Positions 26,913 to 35,590 of a stretch of DNA of 64,000 nucleotides are shown here, piece by piece. The position numbers and the translations under genes are program-made. The notes below the pieces were generated by a model, which was given only the letters and a program-made list of their open reading frames with translations, did no database searches and was not told where the DNA came from. Each line of letters begins with the position of its first letter. Positions within the stretch are counted from its first letter, which is position 1. The DNA is from Edaphobacter sp. (GTDB taxonomy: Bacteria > Acidobacteriota > Terriglobia > Terriglobales > Acidobacteriaceae): contig JAOAPB010000058.1 of NCBI GenBank assembly GCA_025462645.1, positions 53,953-117,952 of the forward strand, in the 5' to 3' direction.

Positions 26913-27139
26913 TTATTTAAGCAGCCGATTGTAATTCGCATTTGGTGAGTCAAGTAGGTTGATGCCGATTTTTTTGAGCGGGGCGAGATCGGTGAAAGAT
27001 GAGGCGAGGTTTTTCCGACTGCGCGTTTTGACGATGGACTGTCAGATGCTCCGCTCAGAGATGATATTGAGTTTGGGGGGAGGTTGAGGAGAGTAGAGAC
27101 GCAGAAGCAGCTACGCAAGAAACGACATCTGTGGGATGG
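26913..27139. other. Intergenic region before cpoB 3' end
   Basis: About 227 bases between the MarR-GNAT promoter and the stop of the cpoB gene. I see no gene, hairpin or repeat in it. Confidence 0.4.
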
Positions 27140-28180
27140 TTAGCGGCGGGGGGTTACGGGGACGCCCATGCCGCTTAGTTTGCTGCGGGCCTGCATCGCC
27201 TCGGGAGAGTTGGGAAAGCGCTGGATCAGCGAGCGTAGCTCACGAACGCCGGCATCGTTCTGCTTCTCAGCGAGGAGGGCCTGCCCTTTATGCAGGTGGG
27301 CTACGGGGACCTTATTGCTACCGGGATACTGCTCGAGGACCTTGTCGTAGCTTTTGATGGCGGGTGCGTAGCGGCCGGCGCGGTAGTCGATCTCTCCCTG
27401 GTAGTAGTAGGCGTTTCCGGAGAGGGGATGGTCGGGGTAGTACTTCACGACGTCGGCGAACTCGGAGGCCGCCAGAGTGTACTTGGCAGCCATGTAGTCT
27501 CCGAGGGCGGTCTTGTAGAGATCATCGACCGGGGGTGCGGCGGGGGTTGCGGGCGCTGGCGGCTCTGGCGAAGAGAGGGAAGAGAGTGGGGTTCCGGGGG
27601 CCGGTTTCCCTTTTTTCCCCGGAGTGGACGGAGGCGGTGTGGCCGGCATCTCCGGAGCGGGGGTGGGAGCGGCGTTGGAAGGAGATGTACTGGAGGGAAG
27701 ACCGCCGGACTGCGGGCCGTTCTGCATGGTGGCGCTCATGGACTGCTGCTGGCTCTGGATATCCTGCATCAGCTTCTCGAGACGAGTGAGACGGGCCTTC
27801 ATCTCGTCGAGCGAATCGTTCATGGACTGGATCTGGCCGGAGACCTGGTCGATCTTTCCATTCTGCGCGTCCTGCTGGGTTTGCATCTGTCGTTGCAGGG
27901 TCCCGAGGGTGCCGGACATCTTGTTGACGGAGTCGGCGCTCTGCTGGATGAGGTCTTTCATGACGCCCATACGCTCGTCGTTGGACTGCTGCAGGCGGGC
28001 GACGGCGTCCTGCAACTGCTGCACCTGGGTCTGCAGCTGGACCATCTCCTTGCTGACGGCGAAGACCGGAGACGGAGCGAGCAGGACGGCGGCAAGGAGC
28101 GCGGCAGGAGCGAGCCTAACCAGTTTGCCAGCGAGGTTGAGCTTGATCGTTGAATCGATCGTCTTGAATGTCTTGATCAT
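27140..28180 (-). CDS. cpoB: Tol-Pal system coordinator CpoB (YbgF)
   Basis: A 346-residue periplasmic protein. A signal peptide (PAALLAAVLLAPSPVFA) is followed by a long Gln-rich coiled coil (about residues 45-150) that drives trimerisation in the family, a Pro/Ala-rich linker, and a C-terminal TPR domain starting DDLYKTALGDYMAAKYTLAASEF with three tetratricopeptide units. CpoB links outer-membrane constriction by Tol-Pal with peptidoglycan synthesis at division. It is the last gene of the Tol operon, 96 bases after pal. Confidence 0.9.
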   Translation of the reverse strand: MIKTFKTIDSTIKLNLAGKLVRLAPAALLAAVLLAPSPVFAVSKEMVQLQTQVQQLQDAVARLQQSNDERMGVMKDLIQQSADSVNKMSGTLGTLQRQMQTQQDAQNGKIDQVSGQIQSMNDSLDEMKARLTRLEKLMQDIQSQQQSMSATMQNGPQSGGLPSSTSPSNAAPTPAPEMPATPPPSTPGKKGKPAPGTPLSSLSSPEPPAPATPAAPPVDDLYKTALGDYMAAKYTLAASEFADVVKYYPDHPLSGNAYYYQGEIDYRAGRYAPAIKSYDKVLEQYPGSNKVPVAHLHKGQALLAEKQNDAGVRELRSLIQRFPNSPEAMQARSKLSGMGVPVTPRR

Positions 28181-28276
28181 CTTGATCGTCGGCGCGATGT
28201 ATACGCCTTTCTTTCTAGCTGCCAGCCCCCGCGCAAGAGGATGCGCGAGGGCTGAGCTGGGGTGGAATTGCGAAGA

Positions 28277-29038
28277 CTACTTGTCTATGGTGAATTGAGC
28301 ACGGCGGTTCTGCTGCCAGCAAGCCTCGTTCTCCTCGGTGCAGAACTGCTTCTCCTTGCCGTAGCTGATGACGCGAAGCTGGCTGGCGGAGACGCCACTG
28401 CTGATGAGGGCGGTGCGGGCGGCGTTGGCACGGTTCTCGCCGAGCGCGAGGTTGTACTCCGCCGAGCCACGCTCGTCGCAGTAGCCGCCGATGACGACCT
28501 TGAGGCCAGGATGAGCCTTGATGTAGGAGGCGGCCGTTGTGGCGGAGGCTTGAGCATCGGGGCGGAGATCGTAGCTGTCGTAGTCGAAGAAGACGTCATG
28601 AACGTTCTGACGGAAGGCTGCTTCGCTGCCTGCATCGCCGTCATTGACAGGAGCGGGAGCGGCGGCGACGCGCACGGTGACGCGGACGCTGGCTTCTGTC
28701 GTTCCGCCATCGCCTTTGGCGGTGAGATGGAAGTTGGTCGAGTTCGAGGGAGCGACGGTCTGCGTGCCGTTGGGGGTAACCTCTCCGATGCCATCGATGG
28801 TGACGGAGGTGGCGTTCTGGGTGCGCCAGTTGAGCACTACAGACTGGCCGAGATCGATGGCGGCGGGTTCAGCCGTGATCGTCGCGGTGGGTGCGGCAGC
28901 AGGAGCGGCAGGCATGGGTCCAAGGCTGTTTGGGTTGATGCCACTGCTCTTCTTGTGGCAGCCTGTGACGACACTGATAGCGATCGCGGTAGCGGCCAGC
29001 ACGAAGGCCTTGCGAAGTCTGGGGTTTGTTGCATTCAT
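28277..29038 (-). CDS. pal: Peptidoglycan-associated lipoprotein Pal
   Basis: A 253-residue lipoprotein with a lipobox VVTGC (Cys27) and an OmpA C-terminal domain: VFFDYDSYDLRPDAQ, VVIGGYCDERGSAEYNLALGENRA, with the Asp/Arg that bind diaminopimelate in peptidoglycan. Between them is an Ig-like segment (about residues 50-125) beginning ATITAEPAAIDLGQSVVLNW, which is longer than in E. coli Pal. AGGAGAT precedes the ATG. It anchors the outer membrane to the wall and receives TolB. Confidence 0.93.
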   Translation of the reverse strand: MNATNPRLRKAFVLAATAIAISVVTGCHKKSSGINPNSLGPMPAAPAAAPTATITAEPAAIDLGQSVVLNWRTQNATSVTIDGIGEVTPNGTQTVAPSNSTNFHLTAKGDGGTTEASVRVTVRVAAAPAPVNDGDAGSEAAFRQNVHDVFFDYDSYDLRPDAQASATTAASYIKAHPGLKVVIGGYCDERGSAEYNLALGENRANAARTALISSGVSASQLRVISYGKEKQFCTEENEACWQQNRRAQFTIDK

Positions 29039-29127
29039 CGAGATATCTCCTGCTTATCGGTAGTGAATCAAAGACCAAGGTTGACTGCGAGAGCTCTCTC
29101 GCAGGAAACGCACAACAGTTACGACAC

Positions 29128-30498
29128 TTACTTCCAACTCCAGTTTGGCATGTCCGCGCCGGTGCCGGTAAGAGCCCGCCTCTGGGTTCCGTCGGCCAGC
29201 ATGGTCCAAACTTTCATGTGGCCTGGCTGACCGTCGGCGGTGTTGGCGTAGACGATGTGGCGGCCATCGGGCGACCACGAGGGGAAGTCGCAGCGACCAC
29301 CGTCGTGGGTGACCTGAATCCAACGCTTGGTGGCGACCTCCATGACATAGATGTCCTGTCCACCGGGGGCGCCGGGACCGTACTTGCGGTTCCAGGCGAA
29401 GGCGAGGAACTGACCGTTGGGCGACCACGAGGGCGAGGTGGCGTAGCCTCCGTCGGTCATGCGTGTAACGGCGGAGCCATCGGAGTCCATGACGTAGAGC
29501 TGGGGCAGGCCGGTGCGCCCGCTGACCCAGGCGATCTGCGCGCCTGTCTTCGGGTTGAAGACAGGGGAGACGTCGGGGCCGCGGAAGCTGGTGACACGCC
29601 GGGCGGTACCGCCGTTGGCGTCCGCGATCCATATCTCCGGATCGCCGGAGCGAGAGGAGGAGTAGGCGATGTCTTTTCCGTTGGGCGACCAGGCTGGCGA
29701 GAGGTTCGTTCCTCCTGCTGCGGAGAAGTTGACCATGCGGCTGAGGAGCAACGAGTACATGCGGATCTGGAAGCCGTCGCGGCCGAGCGAGGAGAAGGCG
29801 AGGCGGGTGTTGTCAGGCGAGACGCGGGGAGAGATGGAGACGGTGCCGAGATGGGTGATGGCGTGCTGGTTAGCCCCGTCGTAGTCCATCTGCCAGATCT
29901 CTTTCTCTCCGCCGGCTATCTTGACGTAGTAGATCTTGGATTCGGCGATTCCCGGGACGCCTCCGCCGAGCCGGAAGATGATCTCGTCGGCGAAGCGGTG
30001 GGCTATCTGGCGAGCGGAGTCTTCGCTGGCGTCCTCGCTGTATTGCTTGGCGAGCACCTGTGGGTATTGCGTGTTCTTGACGTCGAAGAGGAAGCCGTTG
30101 ACGGTGACTTTGCCGCTCTGCACACCGAGGCCACCGAAGGCCACCATCGCGGCGGAGGTGGGAGCGACCGACCACTGTTGGAGGTTGATCTCTGAGGGAG
30201 AGCCGGGAGTGGACTGCGGCAGCATGCTTTTGGAGACGATGTCGAAGATACCGGCGCTGGAGAGATCGTTGAAGAGCGTGGTGTCGAAGGTGCTCTTCAG
30301 CGAAGCGACCTGCGGATCGGCGGAGGTGGGCTTGAAGTCGACGGCGGCGATGCGGATGCTGGCGGCACCGCTGGAGGTCTCGGTCTTGAACCAGTCCTGC
30401 GCGTAGAGGGAAGAGGTACCGACGAGCAACAACATCGCAAGCAAGAGCTTGCATTGCCGCACAGGGAGGGCAAGGGGTCTGCGTGCTGGACTGAGCAT
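29128..30498 (-). CDS. tolB: Tol-Pal system beta-propeller protein TolB
   Basis: A 456-residue periplasmic protein: signal peptide (KLLLAMLLLVGTSSLYAQ), an N-terminal D1 domain, and a six-bladed beta propeller with repeated SPAWSPNGKDIAYSS and SPSWSPNGQFLAF units (WSPDG/WSPNG motif). Two adjacent Met codons are possible; the ATG at 30498 follows GAAGAG. TolB shuttles between Pal and TolA. It lies between the TonB-like gene and pal in the normal Tol order. Confidence 0.93.
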   Translation of the reverse strand: MLSPARRPLALPVRQCKLLLAMLLLVGTSSLYAQDWFKTETSSGAASIRIAAVDFKPTSADPQVASLKSTFDTTLFNDLSSAGIFDIVSKSMLPQSTPGSPSEINLQQWSVAPTSAAMVAFGGLGVQSGKVTVNGFLFDVKNTQYPQVLAKQYSEDASEDSARQIAHRFADEIIFRLGGGVPGIAESKIYYVKIAGGEKEIWQMDYDGANQHAITHLGTVSISPRVSPDNTRLAFSSLGRDGFQIRMYSLLLSRMVNFSAAGGTNLSPAWSPNGKDIAYSSSRSGDPEIWIADANGGTARRVTSFRGPDVSPVFNPKTGAQIAWVSGRTGLPQLYVMDSDGSAVTRMTDGGYATSPSWSPNGQFLAFAWNRKYGPGAPGGQDIYVMEVATKRWIQVTHDGGRCDFPSWSPDGRHIVYANTADGQPGHMKVWTMLADGTQRRALTGTGADMPNWSWK

Positions 30499-30596
30499 CA
30501 TCTCTTCTATGGTAGACGCAAAACGCGTGGGAAGGGACAGGAGAGTGCTGCAGTTAATAGGAATCAAGAGAAGTACTTCTGAAATAGGCTGTTGCA

Positions 30597-31397
30597 CTAC
30601 TGCAGGTGGTAGTGGAAGGTGTACTCGACGGTGATGTGATCTCCCTGTGGAAGCGGGCCGAAGCCATCGACGCGCTGTACGGCGCGCACCGCGGAGAGAT
30701 CGAGGCTGGGTGAGCCACTGGTAGCACCGACGCGAGGGTTGGAGGGCATGCCGTCGCGACTGATATCAAAGATAAGGGTCACGCTCTTGCCGTTGGAGGC
30801 GATGGGGTCGGCCTCCTTGGTGTACCAGTTGTCAGCGACCTTTTTATTGACGATTCGTACGTAGTAGGAGAATCGGTCGCCGAAGGTGCGATCCTGCACG
30901 GTCATGCTGGCGGTGCCGTTCTTGATCTCCGTGGTGGCCTGTGCGATGCGAATGCCGGCGGTCTCGCCAGTCGTGGCCTTGGTGGGTTGCGGCGGCGCGG
31001 GCTGTGGGTGCTTCGGTGGCGCGGGAGTTGGCTTCTCAGCCGTCTTGAGGGGCTTCGTGATCTTCTCGGGAATGGTTACTTCTTTGGGAGTCGGCGGCGG
31101 CTCAGTCTTTTCTTCGGCGATGAGCGGCGCGGGGCTGGGCGTCTCAGAGGTGAGGACGCCGGTGTCGAGCTCTCGCTGCTTGGGTGGCAGCGGCAGCGCG
31201 GAGACCATGGTGGCCTGGATAGCTCCGGCGTTCATCGCGTTTTCGCCCCAGTTGCTGGACTTCTTGTGGAAGAGGAGGGCTGAACCGAAGATGGCCCCGG
31301 CTATGAGCAGATGCAGCAGGAGGGAGCCGACTAAGTTGCCGCGGAGGTTCTCGCTCGTGGGGTCGTCGTCGCGGGTGAATGTGAGGTGAGTGGCCAT
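30597..31397 (-). CDS. TolA/TonB-like energy transducer
   Basis: A 266-residue protein with one N-terminal transmembrane helix (LVGSLLLHLLIAGAIFGSALLF), a Pro/Lys-rich periplasm-spanning region (about residues 85-145) and a TonB-type C-terminal domain (VTLIFDISRDGMPSNPRV, SLDLSAVRAVQRVDGFGPLP). In this operon it occupies the place of TolA and should transmit proton-motive force from TolQR to TolB and Pal. By sequence it is closer to TonB than to enterobacterial TolA, so I leave the symbol empty. Confidence 0.88.
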   Translation of the reverse strand: MATHLTFTRDDDPTSENLRGNLVGSLLLHLLIAGAIFGSALLFHKKSSNWGENAMNAGAIQATMVSALPLPPKQRELDTGVLTSETPSPAPLIAEEKTEPPPTPKEVTIPEKITKPLKTAEKPTPAPPKHPQPAPPQPTKATTGETAGIRIAQATTEIKNGTASMTVQDRTFGDRFSYYVRIVNKKVADNWYTKEADPIASNGKSVTLIFDISRDGMPSNPRVGATSGSPSLDLSAVRAVQRVDGFGPLPQGDHITVEYTFHYHLQ

Positions 31398-31406
31398 GAC
31401 ACTCTC

Positions 31407-31820
31407 CTACTTCTGCAACGGCTGGGTGACGATGCTGATGTTGGTGATGCCGGCTTGCTTGACGGCGTCCATGACGGAGGCGAAGGCGCCGAAGGGGACG
31501 CGCTCGTCGGCACGAAGATAGATGATGCGCTTGGCGGGGTCGCCCTTGCCTGTGCTCTTGAGCAACGAAGGGAGGGCGTTGACGTTGACGGGCTTGTCCT
31601 GCAGGAAGACGTTCTGCTCCTTGTCGATGGTGACGACCATGCGCTCTTCGGTGAGCTGATTGACGGAGCGGGTCTTCGGGATCGCAACTTCAACTCCGGA
31701 TTGAAGCACGGGAGCAGTGAGCATGAAGATGAGCAGGAGCACGAGGACGACGTCGACCAGCGGAGTGATGTTGATCTCGGCGAGCGCGGTCTGAGTGCGT
31801 CCTTTGGAGGAGAAGGCCAT
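31407..31820 (-). CDS. tolR: ExbD/TolR proton-channel subunit
   Basis: A 137-residue protein with one N-terminal helix carrying the proton-path Asp in INITPLVDVVLVLLLIFMLT, followed by a periplasmic domain (VVTIDKEQNVFLQ, IIYLRADERVPFGAFASVMD). It sits 2 bases after tolQ and 9 bases before the transducer gene, so the three are co-translated. With TolQ it converts proton flow into motion of the transducer. Confidence 0.92.
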   Translation of the reverse strand: MAFSSKGRTQTALAEINITPLVDVVLVLLLIFMLTAPVLQSGVEVAIPKTRSVNQLTEERMVVTIDKEQNVFLQDKPVNVNALPSLLKSTGKGDPAKRIIYLRADERVPFGAFASVMDAVKQAGITNISIVTQPLQK

Positions 31821-31822
31821 TG

Positions 31823-32599
31823 CTAGAAGGCCCTCCGGCGCGGCTCTTCCGGCTGCGGTTGGGACGGCGGGGTTACCATGGCGGCGTTCTCGATGGCGTT
31901 GAGGAGTTCGCGGCCGAAGTCGTCCATCTTGGACGCGAACTCGCGCAGACGGGCGGTGAGCTGGTTGTAGCCGACGACGGCCGGGATGGCGACGACGAGG
32001 CCGGCGGCGGTGGTGATGAGGGCCTCCGAGATGCCGGGAGCGACGGCTCGCAGGGTGGCTGCGCCGGCGGTGCCGAGGCCGTGGAAGGCGTCGATGATGC
32101 CCATGACGGTGCCGAAGAGGCCGATGAATGGGGCAATGGCTGCGATGGTGGCAAGCCAGGTCATGTGGCTCTCCATGGCGGTGAGAGCTTCGCTGGAGGC
32201 TGTCTGGGCAGCGCGCTCGAGAGCTACGGGATTGCGGGGAAGGCCGCGTCCGCCGTTCTGGCGCTCGTACTCGTCGTGGATCTCGTTGAAGACGGCGACG
32301 AGGGGGCTGGGCTTGAACTGGTCGGCGACGGCTGAGATCTCACTGAGACGGCTTGACTTGCGAAAGGCGCGGACGAAGCGCTGGCCCTGCAGGTGGGCCT
32401 TGCTGAAACTTCTCCATTTGGACAGCATGATGGCCCAGGAGAAGATGCTGGCGATGAGCAGAAGGATGAGCACAGCGAAGGCTACGGGGCCGCTGTTGTG
32501 AATCATCTCCGCGAGGGCGCTGCCGTTGGCTGCCACGGGTGGCGCGGCAGAGGGGTCTTCCTGGAGGAAGTGCAGAGCAAGGGCTAGGTTCCAGAGCAT
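31823..32599 (-). CDS. tolQ: ExbB/TolQ proton-channel subunit
   Basis: A 258-residue membrane protein with three helices. The first is around VAFAVLILLLIASIFSWAIM; the other two are in WLATIAAIAPFIGLFGTVMG and ISEALITTAAGLVVAIPAVVGY, the signature region of MotA/TolQ/ExbB channels. The ATG at 32599 is preferred, with AGGTGG about 11 bases before it; an in-frame GTG at 32614 is the alternative. First gene of the Tol operon. Confidence 0.93.
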   Translation of the reverse strand: MLWNLALALHFLQEDPSAAPPVAANGSALAEMIHNSGPVAFAVLILLLIASIFSWAIMLSKWRSFSKAHLQGQRFVRAFRKSSRLSEISAVADQFKPSPLVAVFNEIHDEYERQNGGRGLPRNPVALERAAQTASSEALTAMESHMTWLATIAAIAPFIGLFGTVMGIIDAFHGLGTAGAATLRAVAPGISEALITTAAGLVVAIPAVVGYNQLTARLREFASKMDDFGRELLNAIENAAMVTPPSQPQPEEPRRRAF

Positions 32600-32654
32600 A
32601 GTTATTTTGTCCACCTGCAGTTAGTGTAAATCGGGAGGACAGCGATGTGCAGGC

Positions 32655-32670
32655 GGGGCATCTGCCTTGG
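32655..32670. repeat. GGGGCATCTGCCTTGG repeat, copy 1
   Basis: The 16-base string occurs here, between the tolQ start and the panC stop, and again at 34557-34572 beyond panB. The two copies flank the panBC operon. Confidence 0.5.
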
Positions 32671-32683
32671 TGCGTCTCCAACC

Positions 32684-33550
32684 CTAGTCATGACTGGCTG
32701 GGTCTACCCTAAAGTTGTCGATCAGTCGCGTCTCCCCGGCCCAGGCGGCAAGCGCAATGAGTGCGCCAGATGCGACCGACACAACGGGTTCCAGGGTGTC
32801 GGAGCTCACAATCTCGATATAGTCGGGCCGAAGTCCCGGCACATGATTCAGGACTTCCGCGGCCGCGGCTCGAAGAACGACTGAACTCCTCTCCCCTCGG
32901 TCGACGAGTTCCTCAACTACGTGCAGAGCGCGAGACAGCGCGAGGGCCTGTATGCGTTGATCCGGAGAGAGATAACGATTGCGTGAACTCAGCGCAAGCC
33001 CATCGGGTTCCCGGACGGTGGGACCGACGATGATGCGGACGGGAAGATCAAGATCACGCACCATCGTCCGCAATACGGCTACCTGCGCGGCATCCTTCTG
33101 CCCGAAGTATGCGACATCGGGAGCGATGATGTTGAAAAGCTTGTTCACCACCGTGGCGACGCCGCGAAAGTGACCGGGGCGCGAAGCTCCATCCAGCCGC
33201 TCGCTCAATCCGGCGACTTCGACGAAGGTCGTGGCCCCTGCCGGATACATCTCCTGTGCTTCGGGCGCGAAGAGGAGATCGACTCCGGCTTTGGCCAATT
33301 GCCGGCAATCATCATCGAAGGAGCGTGGATAGCAGGCGAAGTCTTCGGTTGGACCGAATTGCAGGGGATTGACGAAGATGGACGCAGCCACCACGTCGCA
33401 CTCTTTTCTGCCCGCGTCGACCAGCGAAAGATGGCCTTTATGGACGGCTCCCATGGTTGGTATGAGAGCCAGTGTGGAATCTTCTCCTGCGGCGCGACGC
33501 GCTTGTTTGCAGGCTAACCGCATCGCGTGGATGGTAGTTAGGATGCGCAT
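32684..33550 (-). CDS. panC: Pantothenate synthetase
   Basis: A 288-residue enzyme that joins pantoate and beta-alanine with ATP to give pantothenate (vitamin B5). It shows the nucleotidyl-transferase motif IPTMGAVHKGHLSLV (HxGH), FVNPLQFGPTEDFACYPR, GHFRGVATVVNKLFNI and the KMSKS-like SSRNRYLS. It starts 6 bases after the panB stop, so the pair is one operon, as in many bacteria. Confidence 0.95.
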   Translation of the reverse strand: MRILTTIHAMRLACKQARRAAGEDSTLALIPTMGAVHKGHLSLVDAGRKECDVVAASIFVNPLQFGPTEDFACYPRSFDDDCRQLAKAGVDLLFAPEAQEMYPAGATTFVEVAGLSERLDGASRPGHFRGVATVVNKLFNIIAPDVAYFGQKDAAQVAVLRTMVRDLDLPVRIIVGPTVREPDGLALSSRNRYLSPDQRIQALALSRALHVVEELVDRGERSSVVLRAAAAEVLNHVPGLRPDYIEIVSSDTLEPVVSVASGALIALAAWAGETRLIDNFRVDPASHD

Positions 33551-33556
33551 GTTTGG

Positions 33557-34459
33557 CTATGCCTTCGAGAGGACCGGCGACTCGGAGTTGTCAACGACGC
33601 CTGGTGTCTTGCCGGGAAGGTGATAGCTCTCGGCATCGCTGGGAAATGATCGCGTCAAGACATCTTCACGATAGCGCGAGATTCCATCATGGAACATCCG
33701 GGCCGCATCCGCATAGCGTCGAACGAACTTCGCAGCCGTGGAAAAGGTGAGATTGAAGAGGTCATGAAAGACGAGAATCTGGCCATCGCAGTCCGGGCCA
33801 GCTCCGATGCCAATCGTAGGAATGGATAGCTCCGCGGTGATGCGGGCAGCGAGTTCCCGTGGTATGCCTTCGAGAACGAGCGCAACGGCGCCTGCTGCTT
33901 GAAGCGCTATGGCGTCCGATGTGAGAGCCTCCATCGATGGTGCCGACTTTCCCTGGACCTTATATCCACCCATACGATGGAGAGATTGAGGGGTGAGACC
34001 AATGTGTCCCACAACGGGAACCTCTGCGAGGGTCAGATGCTCGACTAATGCCGCGCGATTGGATCCACCTTCGATCTTGACCGCTGCCATTCCTGCTTCC
34101 TTGATGAAGCGTATGGCATTGCTGGTTGCCTCGTTTAGGGAGGAGTGATAACTGCCGTAAGGCATGTCCGCTATGAGGAAGGCAGAACGTGCCGCGCGTC
34201 CGACGGCGCGTGCATGATGCAGCATCTCCTCCATCGTGACGGGCAAGGTGTTTTCGTAGCCGAGGACTGCCATCCCAAGAGAATCCCCGACTAAGATTAC
34301 ATCGATTCCCGCTTCGTCGATGAGACGAGCCGTAGAGAAATCATATGCAGTCAGTGCTGCGATCAGGTGTCCTGACCGTTTCTTGAGGAGGAGGGTGTTG
34401 GCGGTCGTCTTCGGCGCGGGGACTGAAGGCGAAACATCGTGTGGTCCGGTGAGGCTCAT
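33557..34459 (-). CDS. panB: 3-methyl-2-oxobutanoate hydroxymethyltransferase
   Basis: A 300-residue TIM-barrel enzyme that adds a hydroxymethyl group from methylene-tetrahydrofolate to 2-oxoisovalerate. Motifs: LTAYDFSTARLIDEAGIDVILVGDSLGM, TLPVTMEEMLHHARAVGR, FLIADMPYGSYH, AVKIEGG, VPVVGHIGLTPQS and IPTIGIGAGPDCDGQILV, all canonical (each quoted in part). The ATG at 34459 follows GGAGATAACC. First gene of the panB-panC operon; its product also needs folate one-carbon units, which links it loosely to the adjacent purU remnant. Confidence 0.95.
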   Translation of the reverse strand: MSLTGPHDVSPSVPAPKTTANTLLLKKRSGHLIAALTAYDFSTARLIDEAGIDVILVGDSLGMAVLGYENTLPVTMEEMLHHARAVGRAARSAFLIADMPYGSYHSSLNEATSNAIRFIKEAGMAAVKIEGGSNRAALVEHLTLAEVPVVGHIGLTPQSLHRMGGYKVQGKSAPSMEALTSDAIALQAAGAVALVLEGIPRELAARITAELSIPTIGIGAGPDCDGQILVFHDLFNLTFSTAAKFVRRYADAARMFHDGISRYREDVLTRSFPSDAESYHLPGKTPGVVDNSESPVLSKA

Positions 34460-34556
34460 GGTTATCTCCAGTGCCGCTCCAACGAGGTGGATGAGGCCCG
34501 AATCGATCTCAGTATAAATTGAGCGTGACAATTATGTCTTCGCGCGAAGGCAGGCA

Positions 34557-34572
34557 GGGGCATCTGCCTTGG
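34557..34572. repeat. GGGGCATCTGCCTTGG repeat, copy 2
   Basis: Second copy of the 16-base string on the other side of panBC. Here AAGGCAG just upstream also pairs with CTGCCTT inside the repeat, giving a small hairpin. Confidence 0.5.
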
Positions 34573-34606
34573 AGCAGCTTTGACCTTATGCGTTTCGAAG
34601 CAACGT

Positions 34607-34660
34607 TCTATGCTGGTCGCATACGAGAGAGAATCTATGCTGGTCGCATACGAGAGAGAA
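34607..34660. repeat. Perfect 27-bp tandem duplication upstream of purU
   Basis: The unit starting TCTATGCTGGTCGCATAC and ending GAGAGAGAA occurs at 34607-34633 and again at 34634-34660 with no mismatch. It ends 7 bases before the purU ATG, so it duplicates the ribosome-site region (AGAGAGAA). Confidence 0.85.
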
Positions 34661-34667
34661 TTTTTCC

Positions 34668-35506
34668 ATGACTGAATCCGCTGTTCTTCTGATTACCTGC
34701 CCGGACCAAAAAGGGTTGGTCGCCTCTGTCTCTGGAATGCTGTACAGCTTCGGGGCCAATATCACGCATGCCGATCAGCATCAGGACCATGACGAAGAGC
34801 TCTTCTTCATGCGGGTCGAATGGCTGCTGGAGGGGTTCGATCTGGATGGCTTTCGGGCTGCGTTTCAGTCCGTTGCGGATCAGTTTCGCATGGTGTGGCA
34901 GCTCCATGTAAGCGTCGACCTACCCCCTTCGTGTCGCAGCACCTGCACTGTCTGGCTGACCTGCTGCACCGGCATCAGCTGGGCGAGTTGCCGTGCACGA
35001 TTCCGCTGATCGTAAGCAATCATGCGGATGGCAAGGCGCTGGCGGACTTTTATGGGATCGCGTTCCGGCATAGTCCGATGACCGCGGAGAACAGAGCTGA
35101 AGACGAGACTCGTCAGCTCGCGCTGCTGGAGGAGGCCGGGGTGGATCTGGTCGTGCTGGCGCGTTATATGCAGATTCTGTCACCGGCCTTTGTCGAGCGG
35201 TATCCCTTTGGGATCATCAATGTGCATCACTCTTTTCTGCCGGCCTTCATCGGGGCGCGGCCTTATCATGCGGCCTTTCGGCGAGGCGTGAAGTTGATTG
35301 GGGCGACGAGCCATTATGTGACCGAGGCGCTGGACGATGGGCCGATCATCGAGCAGGATGTTGCGAGGATCTCGCATCGCGACCAGATTCCGGACCTGAT
35401 TGCCCGGGGACGCGACCTGGAGCGGTTGGTGCTGTCGCGTGCCGTGAGATGGCATCTGGACCGGCGCATCCTCTCCTATGGGAACAAGACTGTGATCTTC
35501 GACTAG
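34668..35506 (+). pseudogene. purU: Formyltetrahydrofolate deformylase, frameshifted
   Basis: The N-terminal ACT domain (SAVLLITCPDQKGLVASVSG to MVWQLHVS) is in one frame from the ATG at 34668. The catalytic formyltransferase-like domain (FVSQHLHCLADLLHRHQLGE, then IPLIVSNHADGKALADFYGI, INVHHSFLPAFIGARPYHAA and GATSHYVTEALDDGPIIEQD) continues in the +2 frame to 35506. The switch falls near 34910-34920, in the sequence around GTCGACCTACCCCCTT, and fits the loss of one base. The product would hydrolyse 10-formyl-THF to formate and THF. All catalytic-domain residues are intact, so either the lesion is recent, it is a sequencing error, or the frame is rescued. Confidence 0.82.
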
Positions 35507-35590
35507 GAGCATAGCGGTCGAATTGCTCGTGAAATGATCTTTCAGCACGAGGTTTGCTATTCTCGCGATACGTCGTTGCCTGAGGCCTAC

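Noticed and set aside
27290..28153. Long plus-strand frame opposite cpoB
   Set aside because: It is an antisense shadow of a well-supported gene, with a Gly/Val/Leu-rich product lacking any motif.
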